From positions 1-22,253 of the forward strand of contig JBKPDY010000150.1 of the NCBI GenBank assembly GCA_046728155.1: DNA of 22,253 nucleotides, in the 5' to 3' direction. A program made the position numbers and the translations under genes. Below the pieces are notes generated by a model. The model saw only the letters and a list, made by a program, of their open reading frames with translations, was not told where the DNA came from and ran no database searches. Below, one piece after another: positions 6,448 to 14,568 of the stretch (position 1 is its first letter; the number at the start of each line of letters is the position of its first letter). This DNA comes from CAWDLX01 sp046728155 (GTDB lineage: Bacteria > Actinomycetota > Actinomycetes > Mycobacteriales > Micromonosporaceae).

Positions 6448-7158
6448 TTACAGCTCGGACGCGCTGTCGATCGCATCCCGCCGCCGGCGGAGAATGAGCA
6501 GCGCCGTGCCACCACCAACCAGCGCCACACCAGTGGCGATCATGCCAGCCAGACCGGCACCGGTCACGGGAAGGCTTCCCGCGGGCGGGGAGGTCGACGG
6601 GCTCCCGGCTGGAGATGGCGGGGTTGAGGGCGCCGAGGGCGTTGGGGACGGAGGCGGGCTTGACGACGGCGGGGTAGTGCTGGGGGCACACTGCAGCCAG
6701 AACACCTTGTGCTTCAGTCCGCCGGGGACGCCCGCCGACACAATGGTCAGTTTGACGTGGAAACCCTGCTGCGGCTGAGCGGTGAACCTGTCAAGGCCGA
6801 AGCTCGTCCCCGAGAACTTGAAGACCTCGTCCACATCGTTGAGACCACCCCCAGCCGGGGTACCGCTGATCGTCTCGGTCTCGCTCAGCAACACGACATC
6901 TTTGCCAGAAGGCGGCTGGATCGTGAAGGTGATCGTGGCGGTCTGTCCCGCGTCGAAACCAAAGAATTCGACCTGGAAATCGCACGGAACGTGCGGCACG
7001 TTTGAGATGTCCCCACTGCTGTCGACATCTTGCGAATTGATCTTGACGGTACCATTGTTGCCGGGCGGGTCCGCCCACGCGACGGCGGCGCCGGCGATCA
7101 TTCCGGCAGCGACCGCCGCGGTGGCCACCGCAGCGCGGGTCAACCAGCGGCTTGCCAT
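6448..7158 (-). CDS. Secreted LPXTG cell-wall-anchored protein
   Basis: A 236-aa surface protein. It has a signal peptide with a basic start and a hydrophobic Ala/Val core (residues 6-28), probably cut after AWA (29/30). The mature domain (30-157) has the pattern NNGTVKI, then PHVPCDFQVEFFGFD, TITFTIQPPSGKD and PQQGFHVKLTIVSAG, ending KHKVFWLQC. I recognise this as a conserved actinobacterial exported domain of unknown function. Cys59 and Cys157 may pair. A Pro/Ser/Thr-rich wall-spanning stretch (158-193) leads to the sortase signal LPVTG (196-200), a membrane segment (202-222) and a RRRR tail, so it should be attached to peptidoglycan by a sortase encoded elsewhere. The ATG at 7158 is preceded by GGAG/AGAGGA; the longer open frame upstream has no protein character. 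The gene is monocistronic. Confidence 0.9.
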   Translation of the reverse strand: MASRWLTRAAVATAAVAAGMIAGAAVAWADPPGNNGTVKINSQDVDSSGDISNVPHVPCDFQVEFFGFDAGQTATITFTIQPPSGKDVVLLSETETISGTPAGGGLNDVDEVFKFSGTSFGLDRFTAQPQQGFHVKLTIVSAGVPGGLKHKVFWLQCAPSTTPPSSSPPPSPTPSAPSTPPSPAGSPSTSPPAGSLPVTGAGLAGMIATGVALVGGGTALLILRRRRDAIDSASEL

Positions 7159-7179
7159 TCCTCTGCTCCAGGACTGTCG

Positions 7180-7198
7180 GTGGCGAGAACCTCGCCAC
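7180..7198 (-). promoter_or_regulatory. Leader hairpin of the LPXTG gene
   Basis: GTGGCGAG (7180-7187) and CTCGCCAC (7191-7198) form a perfect 8-bp stem with a 3-nt loop, 22 nt upstream of the start codon at 7158. It may affect mRNA stability or translation; its role is not shown. Confidence 0.45.
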
Positions 7199-7339
7199 GA
7201 GCGATGGCGCAGGCAACGACCGCCGCAACTGTTTCTGCGCGGCGCTGCGTGCGAGGGCGATCCTGATCGCTCGAACGTCGGACCGTGCCGACAATCGGGT
7301 CTCGGCGTCACGAGAGCTCGGATCTGGTGGTTTGCAAAC

Positions 7340-7369
7340 ATTACTATGAGTGATGCCGATATTTCGTAA
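7340..7369 (-). promoter_or_regulatory. Candidate promoter for the LPXTG gene
   Basis: In an unusually AT-rich island, TTACGA (7364-7369) and TAGTAAT (7340-7346), read on the minus strand, are spaced by 17 nt. They resemble -35/-10 elements of a housekeeping sigma factor. The implied leader would be about 170 nt and include the hairpin at 7180-7198. Prediction by eye only. Confidence 0.3.
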
Positions 7370-7720
7370 CGTGACAACGTGCGGAGAGCGGTTCGGTCAC
7401 GGGGCTTGCGACATTTGCCCGCTAACGGGTGACGCCCCGCGAGTGTCGTTCGCCAGCCGGCCCAGGGTCCGCGGGGCTGCAGGTGGTGACGACCCCGCAC
7501 CGAATCCTTGACGGAGGCCGTGCCCAATTCGTCCCAGACGCCGCGGACAATGTAGGGGTGCCACGGTCGCTCACGGCGCGAACGGGCGCCGTTTCCGCAG
7601 GTGGACGAACTCCCAGATCGACCAACATGCCGAGACCCGCTCTGGCAGTGTGGGAGTCTCGGTGCCGCTACTCGTCACGCCCGAGACGATGAAGCGGCAA
7701 CGGCACGCACATCCACAGAG

Positions 7721-7936
7721 GTGTACGTGACGCCGCAGAACGAGGACCGGCGGGCCGGCGTTCTACTTGCCTTTCTAGCCGCTGGCGTCCTGGGACCCAT
7801 AACGCGATCAACCGCGGTCACGGCGCTGGCATACGCAAGGAAAGCCGTCGCGTCGCGACTCACACGCGGAGTTCCGATCTCCGACTGGCCCCGGCGCCGG
7901 GCCGACCGAACGACCTCAGATCAAGCCGAGGAATAG
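7721..7936 (+). CDS. Possible small membrane protein, unknown
   Basis: GTG starts at 7721 or 7727 open a frame of about 70 aa beginning VTPQNEDRRAGVLLAFLAA. It contains one hydrophobic segment (GVLLAFLAAGVLGPI), a second weaker one and a charged tail. The stop at 7934-7936 overlaps by about 20 nt with the end of the convergent TPR gene. The ribosome site (AGAGG) is weak and no family is recognised, so this may be a chance frame. Confidence 0.25.
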   Translation: MYVTPQNEDRRAGVLLAFLAAGVLGPITRSTAVTALAYARKAVASRLTRGVPISDWPRRRADRTTSDQAEE

Positions 7937-10900
7937 CAGGGTGGAAATCCCGAGGAGCCCGACAACCATCACCATGTTGACGAGGCGCCCCTTGATGAAC
8001 GCTCCGTCGTACGGACGCACCGGCAGCATCACCGAGCTGACCATCACGAGTGCGGAGGCCCCGAGCGCACGGGTCGTCGGCACGTCGAAGATCCAGCCGA
8101 GCACCAGAAGCCCGACCGCCAGGGCTGCGAGCAGGGCTGGTGGGCCCCAGCGCAACAGTCCACGTCGGACGGTCGTGTCGGCAGCTGGCACAGGCGCGAA
8201 GGCAAGGCCGACTGCGGCCAGGACCGCGCCAAACCCAATCGCGGGGATCCAGGTGAAGTGTCGAACGGTCACGCCAGCCTGTGCAGCGGTCGCGACGCGG
8301 GTGCGCATGTACGCCCAGGTGAGGGCCAGCACGCCAGTTCCGAGCACAATACCCTCGGCTGGCTGCGGCTGCTGGGACGCGAGCAGGGGCCACAGCAGCA
8401 GACCGACCGTGGCCACCACGGCAACGATCGGAACGATACGGACGCCCAGCACTCGTTGCCACGGCCTGTGACGGGTCGGTTCGCCGCTGGCCCAGCCGAG
8501 CACCCGTTCACCTGCCTTGCCAGCAGCCTGGTCCAGCACGAGGCTCCACAAGAGACGGAGTAGCAGCACGGCGAGGACAAGTAACGTCAGCGTGGCCGGG
8601 GCGCGCCGCTCGTGCTCGGCGAACCGCCACTGCGGTGGAAGCGGCCGCGAGATGTCCAGCCCCGAGAAGTACGGCTCGGCATCGAAGCCCAGCTCCCGGC
8701 TCGCGCCGCGATATGAGCTGTCCAGCTGCGCTGCGCGTCCCAGCGCGCCCTGCGCCTGCAGGAAGTGGCTTGGGCCCATACCGCTGAGGACCACACCAAG
8801 GTTGAACCAGCCCAGGGCGTAGTCGGGCTTCACGCCAACGGCGCGGCGTAGCTGCTTCAGTGCTTCGTCGTCCTTGCCCTGCTCGGCCAGAAGTACGCCC
8901 AGGTCGTTCGCGGACGGGAACAGCGTCGGGTCATACCCGAGTGCTTGCCGGTACGCCGCCGCGGCGGCGTCCTGCCGCCCCGAGAGCACCTCGGCGTACG
9001 CGAGTGTCTGCAGGTATACGGGGCTCTGCGGGTCGCGCCCTACCGCGGACGTGGCGGAAGCGACGGCGTCGTTGAGCCGGCCGAGTTTGAGTTGTGCGAG
9101 CGCGAGGTTGTTCTCTGCAGCGCCGCTCAGCAACGGGCTCGGTTCGTGCTCCTTCACCTCGTCGTTGACCACGTCGAAGGCTCGGCTCGCGTCGACCGCT
9201 TGGTGGTACCCCGCCGCGGCCGCGGAGTAGGCGCGCTGGCGCAAACCCGCGTCGCCGAGCTGGATGGCCGCGTAGTACGCGATCACAGCCCCGTGGTACG
9301 CGCCCGGGTCAGCGGCGCCCTCGTCGGCCCAGTGGTCATCGCCGATCGCGGCCTCGACCGCGGCCCCGGCGCTCTGCGCTCGGCGCAGCGACGCGACCGC
9401 GTTCTCGTCCTGCCCCGCCAGGCCCAGTGCGGCACCCTGTTTGAGTTCGGCCGTGGCGCGCGCTATAGATCCGATATTTCCGGGGTCCGATGCCGCGGAT
9501 GCAGACCGCGCGAAAGCCTGGGCGGCGTCGGCGTAGCGGCCCTGGTTGAAGGCGACCTCGCCCGCCCGGTCCCACGCGAGCGGATCGCGCGGCGTGGCCC
9601 GCGTCCACTCCCGCGTCACCTCGGCCGCCCGGGTGAGGTCGCCGCCGAAGCGCCACAGGTTCTGCCGGGTGTCGTAGAGGTACGCCGTCGCGTTGACGAG
9701 ATCGCCGTCGACGGTGAATGTGGTGTTCGTGCGGTCGGCGTTGTCCGATGTGTACAGCGGCTTGATCCTGCGCAACCAGTCGCTGGCGGCTGAGGCGTCA
9801 CCAGTCTGCGCCGCGGCGACGGCCGCGAACCGGTAGAGAGCATTGTCGGACTGCTGCCGCAGACCAGAGTCAGCCGGAGTATCGTCAACCGGCACTGCGC
9901 CCGCGCCGTCGCACGTATAGCCGGGCGTGAACTCCTCCATCTTCGCGCCGGCGGATGCCGCTTCAAGCACGTCGCCGAACCGGCCGGCGAGGATGAGATC
10001 GCGCAGGCGCGACCGCTGCCGGCACCACGGCTCGAAGCCGGTGAATGCGGGGTCGTCACTGCGGTAGACCGGGATGAACGAGAAGTCGTAAACGCTGGCG
10101 AACCCACCACGCCCGGGTGGCGGTGCCACGGTCAGCGTGACGGCGCTCGTCCGTTCGATGCCAAGCGAGATCGTAGGGCTCGTACCGAAGGCCGCGGCCC
10201 GCGAGATCAGGTTTCGTCGGGTCGCCGGATCGGGGAACCGTGCGTTCGTTGCCAGATCAGCCGCGTCCGCGTACCGGCCGGCGCGCTCGAGCTCCTCAAT
10301 GAGCTGGGTCTGGAATGCCGCGGCGTTCGGGTTCATGTCGTAGGCGCGACGTGCCGTGGCGGCCGCTTCGTCGTAGCGGCCCAGGCCGGCGAGCGCCCGC
10401 GCCATTCCGATCTCGAAACCGGCGTCGTCAGACAGCTGCGCCGCGCGTTGATAAAGAGTAAGCGCGTGCTCGAACCGGTGTCGTGCGGTGAACGGCTGGA
10501 GCCGGCCATCGGCCGCCTCCTCGGCCAGCTTGACTTCGGCGTCGGCTTCGCCGCTCCAGCCCGCTGGCGAGGCCGGCAGCTCCTGCTCCAGCCGCCGGAA
10601 TGTGGCGAACGGACGCGGCGCGAGCTGATCGCGGTTGAGGATCTGGCCGACGAAGATCACCGGTCGCACGAGGTACGCACGCTGCATCTGGAACTGGCCG
10701 AGCAGCCAGAGCGGGGTCGGGTCGCCTGGGCAGGCGTCGTGCGCGCGGTCGAACTCCGTCGCGACGAGGTCGTCCTGCGGCTCGTTGTCGGTGGAGAGCA
10801 GGAATGCGAGGTTCAACTGGACCGAACACGATCGCTGTGCCTCGCGGACGCGTTCGAGCAGATCGAAGGCGGCTCCGGCGGCGTAGTAGGCACCGGGTAG

Positions 10901-11470
10901 CCGGTTCAAGAAGGCCCCACCCGCCCCGACCTTCGGGAAGTCGGCCGCGGCCAGGATAAGTAGCGCGGCGAGGTCGTTGAGACCCGGTATCAGAGCGGAG
11001 GGAACCGGCGTAGGCAGGACCACATCGAGGAGTCGGTCCAAGGCCGGGTACCGATAGGGGTAGCTGGATCCGGCGTCAGCGTCGGCGAAGAAGTCGACGT
11101 TGTCGCCGCCAACCAGGATCTGCCAGAAACGTGACGTTCCCCGGCCGAGGACACGCTGGGCGGCAGCATCGACCGCCTCGTGCATCAGTCCGGGGTCGGA
11201 GAGGATGCGCCCCTCGCGGATCTCCTGTGCCACGGCGCCACCCGGGGTCGCGATCGGCATCTCCCGCAGCGGCGCGACCTTGCCACGTACCAACGCTGCG
11301 AGCGACGCCTCGGGCGGGGGCGACGGGAGCCCGAGCCCACCGGTCGTGACGACCGCGGCGACCGGAACCGCGAACGTCCCCAGCACCAGAAGCACGACGA
11401 CCAGGTGGACCAACCACCGCCCGATGCGACGTACCGCGGACGGCTTACGCGCACTCCCCGGTCGGGTCAT
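7916..11470 (-). CDS. Large TPR membrane protein with S2P-like C-terminal domain
   Basis: About 1184 aa. An N-terminal membrane anchor (residues 19-41) precedes a long soluble region with several TPR clusters. Examples are YQRAAQLSDDAGFEIGMARA, AGEVAFNQGRYADAAQAFAR and the regular run AYRQALGYDPTLFPSAND to QLRRAVGVKPDYALGWFNLG. Residues from about 955 on form six or seven hydrophobic segments. Near the end, VMLPVRPYDGAFIKGR (Asp1155) matches the N/DPxxPxDG motif of site-2 (M50) proteases. The preceding stretch, RHFTWIPAIGFGAVLAAVGL, then FAPVP, resembles the segment after HExxH, but where HExxH should stand the sequence reads MRTRVATAAQ. So it may be an inactive protease-like membrane domain (inference). 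GAAGG lies 8 nt before the ATG at 11470; an in-frame TTG at 11506 lacks such support. The TPRs suggest a protein-assembly role; function unknown. Confidence 0.8.
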   Translation of the reverse strand: MTRPGSARKPSAVRRIGRWLVHLVVVLLVLGTFAVPVAAVVTTGGLGLPSPPPEASLAALVRGKVAPLREMPIATPGGAVAQEIREGRILSDPGLMHEAVDAAAQRVLGRGTSRFWQILVGGDNVDFFADADAGSSYPYRYPALDRLLDVVLPTPVPSALIPGLNDLAALLILAAADFPKVGAGGAFLNRLPGAYYAAGAAFDLLERVREAQRSCSVQLNLAFLLSTDNEPQDDLVATEFDRAHDACPGDPTPLWLLGQFQMQRAYLVRPVIFVGQILNRDQLAPRPFATFRRLEQELPASPAGWSGEADAEVKLAEEAADGRLQPFTARHRFEHALTLYQRAAQLSDDAGFEIGMARALAGLGRYDEAAATARRAYDMNPNAAAFQTQLIEELERAGRYADAADLATNARFPDPATRRNLISRAAAFGTSPTISLGIERTSAVTLTVAPPPGRGGFASVYDFSFIPVYRSDDPAFTGFEPWCRQRSRLRDLILAGRFGDVLEAASAGAKMEEFTPGYTCDGAGAVPVDDTPADSGLRQQSDNALYRFAAVAAAQTGDASAASDWLRRIKPLYTSDNADRTNTTFTVDGDLVNATAYLYDTRQNLWRFGGDLTRAAEVTREWTRATPRDPLAWDRAGEVAFNQGRYADAAQAFARSASAASDPGNIGSIARATAELKQGAALGLAGQDENAVASLRRAQSAGAAVEAAIGDDHWADEGAADPGAYHGAVIAYYAAIQLGDAGLRQRAYSAAAAGYHQAVDASRAFDVVNDEVKEHEPSPLLSGAAENNLALAQLKLGRLNDAVASATSAVGRDPQSPVYLQTLAYAEVLSGRQDAAAAAYRQALGYDPTLFPSANDLGVLLAEQGKDDEALKQLRRAVGVKPDYALGWFNLGVVLSGMGPSHFLQAQGALGRAAQLDSSYRGASRELGFDAEPYFSGLDISRPLPPQWRFAEHERRAPATLTLLVLAVLLLRLLWSLVLDQAAGKAGERVLGWASGEPTRHRPWQRVLGVRIVPIVAVVATVGLLLWPLLASQQPQPAEGIVLGTGVLALTWAYMRTRVATAAQAGVTVRHFTWIPAIGFGAVLAAVGLAFAPVPAADTTVRRGLLRWGPPALLAALAVGLLVLGWIFDVPTTRALGASALVMVSSVMLPVRPYDGAFIKGRLVNMVMVVGLLGISTLLFLGLI

Positions 11471-11535
11471 GCGCACAGCCTTCACAGCCGCATCGTCCGG
11501 GCGCAATCCGCCGAACGGCGCAACGGCCGGAGCGT

Positions 11536-11712
11536 CTAGGCGAGCTCTGCGACGTGTTGCGCTGGCGACCGGACGTCAGTGCGTCGAGAAGCCAGTCCCA
11601 CGGGGTCGGGCTGGGCCGGGTCGTAGTGGCTGAGTACTCCAGTGTGGACAATGTCATGCAGCAGCCGGGCCAGCGCATTCCTTGCCCTCGGTATGATTCG
11701 TCGATGGCGCAC
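11536..11712 (-). CDS. Possible small protein upstream of the TPR gene
   Basis: A GTG at 11710-11712 opens a 58-aa frame ending in TAG at 11536-11538, 66 nt before the TPR gene start and in the same direction. Its centre, ALARLLHDIVHTGVLSHYDP, followed by AQPDPVGLASRRTDV, reads like real protein and codons are mostly G/C-ending. The ribosome site is weak. No family is recognised. It could be a short gene, or the tail of a lost longer one, co-transcribed with the TPR gene. Confidence 0.35.
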   Translation of the reverse strand: MRHRRIIPRARNALARLLHDIVHTGVLSHYDPAQPDPVGLASRRTDVRSPAQHVAELA

Positions 11713-11737
11713 CTAGCCACGCCCCGCGGACTGGCGG

Positions 11738-12220
11738 TTACTCTGCGCGGTACTGGTCGTGCTCCGCGAAGAAGGCGGTCCATTCGTCCTCGGTGAGCGT
11801 TCGGCCGTAGTTCCGGATCGCCGCGAGCTCCCGAAAGTACCTCTCCCGGGGCGCACCCGGTGCAAACAAGATCAGCATCGAGGACGGCTCGTCGCTGAGC
11901 GCCCGGAAGCCGTGCACGCCACCCATCGGTACATAGAGAAAGTCACCCGCTCGCGCGAGCATCCAGCGGTTGCCGTCATAGAGCTCGACCGTGCCGGACA
12001 TGACAAAGAACGACTCCGAGAACGTCCTGTGGAAGTGAGCATCCGCACCACCCGTACGCGGCGGCATGTTCCATTCGAACAACCCGAACTGGCCCATGGT
12101 CGCCGCGCCCGGCGCCACGAAGCGCACGAGCGTGCCCGAGGTATGGAAGGTCAGGCTGTCTACGTCATCCCGGGCATGGAACTCGGCACTGACTTCTCCG
12201 ACATCGCGCAGGTATGTCAT
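11738..12220 (-). CDS. Cupin domain protein
   Basis: A 160-aa single-domain cupin (Cupin_2). Motif 1 is visible as AHFHRTFSESFFVMSG, giving His62, His64 and Glu69; motif 2 is GDFLYVPMGGVHGF, giving His103. All four usual metal ligands are therefore present, and the barrel should bind Fe, Mn or Ni. The N-terminus (FHTSGTLVRFVAPGAATMGQ) resembles quercetinase-like or sugar-isomerase-like cupins. The C-terminal extension (PRERYFRELAAIRNYGRTLT) is helical. Substrate and reaction cannot be inferred. The ATG at 12220 is the only sensible start. It lies 157 nt downstream of the DoxX-like gene on the same strand, so the two may be co-expressed. Confidence 0.85.
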   Translation of the reverse strand: MTYLRDVGEVSAEFHARDDVDSLTFHTSGTLVRFVAPGAATMGQFGLFEWNMPPRTGGADAHFHRTFSESFFVMSGTVELYDGNRWMLARAGDFLYVPMGGVHGFRALSDEPSSMLILFAPGAPRERYFRELAAIRNYGRTLTEDEWTAFFAEHDQYRAE

Positions 12221-12233
12221 GGATCCACACTAG

Positions 12234-12431
12234 GTGTTTGTCCTGAGCCGAATGCTCGCCGCCGGCGTAGCAGTGCTCATCGATCCCACGTCGCCGGTGG
12301 CCGCAATTGGTATCTTCGCACTCATCGGCTTCCACCTCATCGTCGGGTGGACGGTCGACCGAGTGTCCACAGTGGTCCTATCCGCTCACGACCGATGGGC
12401 CGGTACGGCCGGTACCAGGGGCCGCGGCTGA
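12234..12431 (+). CDS. Possible small hydrophobic ORF
   Basis: A GTG at 12234 opens a 65-codon frame (start VFVLSRMLAAGVAVLIDPTS) with a hydrophobic stretch AAIGIFALIGFHLIVGWTV and G/C-ending codons. It lies opposite the gap between the cupin and DoxX genes and overlaps the DoxX end by 54 nt. No ribosome site and no known family. It may be a remnant of a membrane protein or chance. Confidence 0.25.
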   Translation: MFVLSRMLAAGVAVLIDPTSPVAAIGIFALIGFHLIVGWTVDRVSTVVLSAHDRWAGTAGTRGRG

Positions 12432-12959
12432 TGGCGCGGACGCATGCTCAGCTCCCAGTTCACCCGTTCGCAGCGGTGTCAGAGCGGCGGCCACCAGGAG
12501 TGCCCCGGCGATCAGCACCAGATTCTTGACTACGAACTCGCCCTCCGTCGTGAGCAGCAGGGGGTTCCCGTCCTGGAAGGCCACTGCAGGCTGCAGGACA
12601 AGCACCAGGAAGGTGCCGGCGAGGTGGGCTACGAGGGCGGCCAGCACGGGTCGCAGCCACCGGCCGGCGGTCAATGCCACGCCGATGGCTATCTCGAATA
12701 CGCCAAGCGCCGGTACGAGGACGGACGACGGTACCGGAATGAAGGCCATGGTGTCGGCGACCAGCTTGGCCACCGGCGTCACGTTGGCCACCTTCAGAGC
12801 GCCGAACCAGACGAACACCAGGCCGAGGGCCAGACGCATCAAGGTCGGGGCGTGTCGGCGCAGGGTGTTGATGATCCGCTCGTCGATTGCGGAGATGGTG
12901 CCGGTAGGGTGCGCGGCGGCGCGATCGGGCACGATGCGGTGCTTGGCTTCGCGGGGCAT
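12378..12959 (-). CDS. DoxX/YkgB-like membrane protein
   Basis: A 193-aa inner-membrane protein with four hydrophobic segments (about 39-56, 76-97, 102-122 and 142-160), as usual for the DoxX/YkgB group. Family-like motifs are RLALGLVFVWFGALKV in helix 1, ALGVFEIAIGVALTAGRWLR around helix 2, and EGEFVVKNLVLIAGAL before and in helix 4. The C-terminal 30 residues are Ala/Ser/Pro/Gly-rich. An open frame continues upstream, but AGGAG ends 6 nt before the ATG at 12959, so I use that start. DoxX relatives are linked to redox homeostasis; the activity here is unknown. The cupin gene follows on the same strand. Confidence 0.8.
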   Translation of the reverse strand: MPREAKHRIVPDRAAAHPTGTISAIDERIINTLRRHAPTLMRLALGLVFVWFGALKVANVTPVAKLVADTMAFIPVPSSVLVPALGVFEIAIGVALTAGRWLRPVLAALVAHLAGTFLVLVLQPAVAFQDGNPLLLTTEGEFVVKNLVLIAGALLVAAALTPLRTGELGAEHASAPSAAAPGTGRTGPSVVSG

Positions 12960-12977
12960 GACTGACTGACTCCTATC

Positions 12978-13000
12978 GTTGGTATCTGCCATGCACCAAC
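12978..13000 (-). promoter_or_regulatory. Inverted repeat upstream of the DoxX-like gene
   Basis: GTTGGT (12978-12983) and ACCAAC (12995-13000) are inverted with 11 nt between, 18 nt before the start codon. This is the size of an operator for a dimeric regulator, but the arms are short and chance cannot be excluded. Confidence 0.25.
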
Positions 13001-13216
13001 ATCCGCCCCAGAACACGTCGCTGTCGTCACCCCTGAGGCGGCACCGCTGTACGCGCACATGCGTAGACCGACTACCACCAGGTGCTGACCACACGCGAAC
13101 CGTACCGGCGTGGTAGCCAGGCTTGCGCGTCGGAGCCGAGGTCAGCCGGAGAGATCACGACACGCGTACCACCAGGTGACATTGAACAGAGTGGCTGCCA
13201 GTTCGAACATGACGCC

Positions 13217-13417
13217 GTGGAAGACGATAGGCAGTTCCAGCCGTTCCAACAGCTCGGCGTCCAACGGACCAGGCACGCGGGGAGCTGCGGGTTGGGCCTG
13301 GCCATCGTCCGGGCCATCGCACAAGCCCACGAGGCCACAATCGCCGCGCAGCCGCGGCCCGCCGGTGGCCGTGACATCGAGGTGAGGTTCCCGGCCCGGA
13401 ACCGCCTACCTACCTAA
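13217..13417 (+). pseudogene. Histidine kinase C-terminal remnant
   Basis: The frame encodes the end of a HATPase_c domain. FQPFQQLGVQRT corresponds to the F-box region (usually FxPFxRL), CGLGLAIVRAIAQAH is the G2 box with its following helix, and GGRDIEVRFPA is the last strand. The H-box, N-box and G1 box are absent upstream, where the frame has no similarity. The normal glycine lid is altered (RHAGSCGLGL). Only about 65 residues survive, so this cannot be a working kinase. No response regulator is nearby. Confidence 0.6.
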
Positions 13418-13486
13418 TCACGTCGTTGGTCGCTCGTTTCCTGCTCCGGGCCGGACGATGCCATACCTCACCGCATTCCTACGTGC

Positions 13487-14098
13487 CTAATGATGGCGCG
13501 AGTAAAGCCAAGGACTCTTGATGTCGAAAAACTCGGGTTGGCCCATGGCGAGCGAGCTCATTTCGTCCATCTGGGCCTTGAGCTTCGGCGGCGGTTCCTT
13601 CTTCTCACCCTTGCGCGCCTCCGCTTCGGAGGTGAAGTACACAGCCATCGTGTACGAGCCGTCGTCGTACATCGCTGCAATGCTGCCCAGCACGTCGGGC
13701 CGGAACTTCGCCCACTCGCCGGAGTCCTGCGACATCAGCTCGCGCGCCCGATCAGGATCGGTCCCGCGGCCCTCCATGACCTGCACGAACCCGGCCCGGT
13801 CGGGATCACCGACGATGTCCACAACGACATCGCTGCTCTCGTGGAACGTGGGAGGCTCGGCCAAGAATCTCGAGGTCTCCCGCCACCAGCGGTCCTGCTC
13901 CGGGCGTTGGCTGTTGCGACGCGCGGCCTCCTCGGAATCGAATCGTACCAAGGCGATGAACCGGCCGTCGGCGGTGACACCCTCGGTCGAACCGAGCCAG
14001 CCGGTCGCACCATCGGAAAGGTCCCGGTCCCAGCGGTCGAGTTCCGCATGAAGTTGATCGGCGTCGGCGACTCTGCCCTCGACGACCTGTACAAACAT
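13487..14098 (-). CDS. Tandem dimeric alpha-beta barrel (ABM-like) protein
   Basis: A 203-aa soluble protein made of two similar halves. Both start with the same strand (MFVQVVEGRVADADQL at residue 1 and FVQVMEGRGTDPDRARELM at about 104). Both continue through a WD/EWAKFRPDVLGS-type helix, then strands with FIALVRFDSEEAARR in the first half and TMAVYFTSEAEARKGE in the second. This is the ferredoxin-like fold of antibiotic-biosynthesis-monooxygenase/EthD families, fused to mimic the usual dimer. No cofactor or catalytic residue can be assigned. GTG 14101 and ATG 14098 are both possible, and GGGGAGG ends 4 nt before the ATG, which I prefer. It stands alone on its strand. Confidence 0.75.
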   Translation of the reverse strand: MFVQVVEGRVADADQLHAELDRWDRDLSDGATGWLGSTEGVTADGRFIALVRFDSEEAARRNSQRPEQDRWWRETSRFLAEPPTFHESSDVVVDIVGDPDRAGFVQVMEGRGTDPDRARELMSQDSGEWAKFRPDVLGSIAAMYDDGSYTMAVYFTSEAEARKGEKKEPPPKLKAQMDEMSSLAMGQPEFFDIKSPWLYSRHH

Positions 14099-14568
14099 CA
14101 CGCCTCCCCTGTTCGCACTCCGTATCGGCGAGCCGGTCGGCCCACATCATTGGCGACGATACTCGGGCTGGGTCGCCGGCATCGGAGCGTCGTCGGATCC
14201 GGCAACTGTTCCGCGGCCGGACCACGGTGCGGGAAAAGGCCGCAACAGCCGCCATACGAGTCGGCATACGCACGGATGACCACCTGGGACCGTCCGGTCA
14301 CCGGGCCGCCGATGATAAAGCTGGTTCCTACCGTGCCGATTGGACACCGAGCGAATGGGTCGCCGGCAGTCGGGCATTGCGGATCTGAGACTCCCAGCCG
14401 GGCTACCAACGGGTAACGTGCGGATGTGATCGACACGATGGCTGGACGCGACCGCCCAGGCATTTCTCGTACGGCGCGATGAGGGGCCCCACCCTTGGCT
14501 CCGGATTCTCGTCGCATGCATACGCTCGTCTTGCATTCCTCGAACGTTCACCAGGAAGGATGGGGCGC
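14099..14568. other. Divergent intergenic region
   Basis: Lies between the starts of the ABM-like gene (minus) and the sulfatase (plus), so both promoters should be here. Open frames exist on both strands, but none has recognisable protein features. The sulfatase ribosome site AGGAAGG is at 14553-14559. Confidence 0.5.

Larger units (their letters stand above)
7159..7720. other. Upstream region of the LPXTG gene, no gene seen
   Basis: No recognisable coding sequence. On the minus strand it holds the leader of the LPXTG gene with a hairpin at 7180-7198 and an AT-rich promoter-like patch at 7340-7369. The remainder (7400-7700) shows nothing identifiable. Confidence 0.5.

Noticed and set aside
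8945..9793. 282-codon plus-strand frame inside the TPR gene
   Set aside because: Antisense shadow of a continuous 3.5-kb gene with regular TPR motifs; Arg/Gly/Val-rich without structure.
13490..14416. 308-codon plus-strand frame
   Set aside because: Opposite the ABM-like gene, which has a good ribosome site and an internal duplication; the plus frame has no recognisable feature.
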